From positions 1-8,643 of the forward strand of contig JAFZKM010000024.1 of assembly GCA_017553665.1 (NCBI GenBank): a stretch of 8,643 bases of DNA, written 5' to 3'. The notes beneath the pieces are model-generated. The model searched no databases. It was not told the DNA's origin and saw nothing but the letters and a program-made list of their open reading frames with translations. Below are positions 8,410-8,643 of this stretch, one piece after another. Source of the DNA: Lachnospiraceae bacterium. Lineage in GTDB: Bacteria > Bacillota_A > Clostridia > Lachnospirales > Lachnospiraceae. The position numbers and the translations under genes are program-made. The stretch's first letter is position 1. Every line of letters begins with the position of its first letter.

Positions 8410-8643
8410 ATGGTTTCCAGTTACATTAAGATAAGAGGCGCGAAGGAGAACAACCTGAAGAACCTGGATGTGGACATCCCGCGCGACAAGTTTGTCGTGC
8501 TCACGGGCCTGTCCGGTTCGGGCAAGTCTTCTCTGGCCTTTGATACGATATACGCGGAAGGACAGCGCAGGTACATGGAGTCGCTTTCCTCATACGCGAG
8601 ACAGTTCCTCGGCATGATGGAAAAGCCCGATGTGGAGTCGATA
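8410..8643 (+). CDS. uvrA: UvrABC excinuclease subunit A (3' partial)
   Basis: UvrA is the dimeric ABC-type ATPase that first detects DNA lesions and delivers UvrB. Only the first 78 codons are in the window; the frame is open to the right edge. The sequence shows the family's N-terminal pattern: [19 protein letters not shown] (6-24), the first Walker [10 protein letters not shown] (33-41), then [20 protein letters not shown] (42-61) and [17 protein letters not shown] (62-78). Both the Walker A form and the [15 protein letters not shown] segment are typical of UvrA and not of transporter ATPases. The start is the ATG at 8410, with a weak AAGGA at 8393-8397, 12 bases upstream. It follows uvrB by 60 bases, the usual Bacillota order uvrB-uvrA. 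The zinc-finger modules and second ATPase half lie beyond the window. Confidence 0.97.
   Translation, partial: MVSSYIKIRGAKENNLKNLDVDIPRDKFVVLTGLSGSGKSSLAFDTIYAEGQRRYMESLSSYARQFLGMMEKPDVESI

Overview
The window is a compact, single-strand block of bacterial chromosome with six genes, all on the + strand. It suggests a Gram-positive Clostridia member (Bacillota), possibly Lachnospirales or a relative. This placement is an inference from the RF2 and SecA sequence style, the soluble domain wording of the GGDEF protein and moderately high GC (judged by eye, not counted). No mobile element, CRISPR array, tRNA or rRNA is visible. No non-coding stretch exceeds 60 bases.

Layout: (1) 1-2471, secA, the preprotein translocase ATPase, lacking only its extreme N-terminus at the window edge. 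(2) 2490-3629, prfB, peptide chain release factor 2, read in one uninterrupted frame without the programmed frameshift found in many bacteria. (3) 3665-4210, a single-domain CheW-type scaffold protein with an unusual C-terminal tail made almost only of Lys, Ala and Glu. (4) 4203-6344, a membrane diguanylate cyclase: N-terminal anchor, extracytoplasmic domain, seven-helix membrane region, GAF-like domain and an intact GGDEF domain; it overlaps the CheW gene by 8 bases. (5) 6352-8349, uvrB, complete. (6) 8410-8643, the first 78 codons of uvrA, cut by the window end.

The genes form two housekeeping pairs, secA-prfB (protein export and translation termination) and uvrB-uvrA (nucleotide excision repair), with a two-gene signalling module between them. 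Gaps are 18, 35, -8, 7 and 60 bases, and no convincing terminator or internal promoter was seen, so read-through transcription of the whole block is plausible. The cheW-like and diguanylate cyclase genes are the accessory part. Their overlap, and a ribosome binding site built from the Glu codons of the CheW tail, suggest coupled translation and perhaps a shared function. No other chemotaxis gene (cheA, cheY, mcp) is in the window.

I did not find a clearly new system. The best candidate for a second look is the CheW/7TM-GAF-GGDEF pair.
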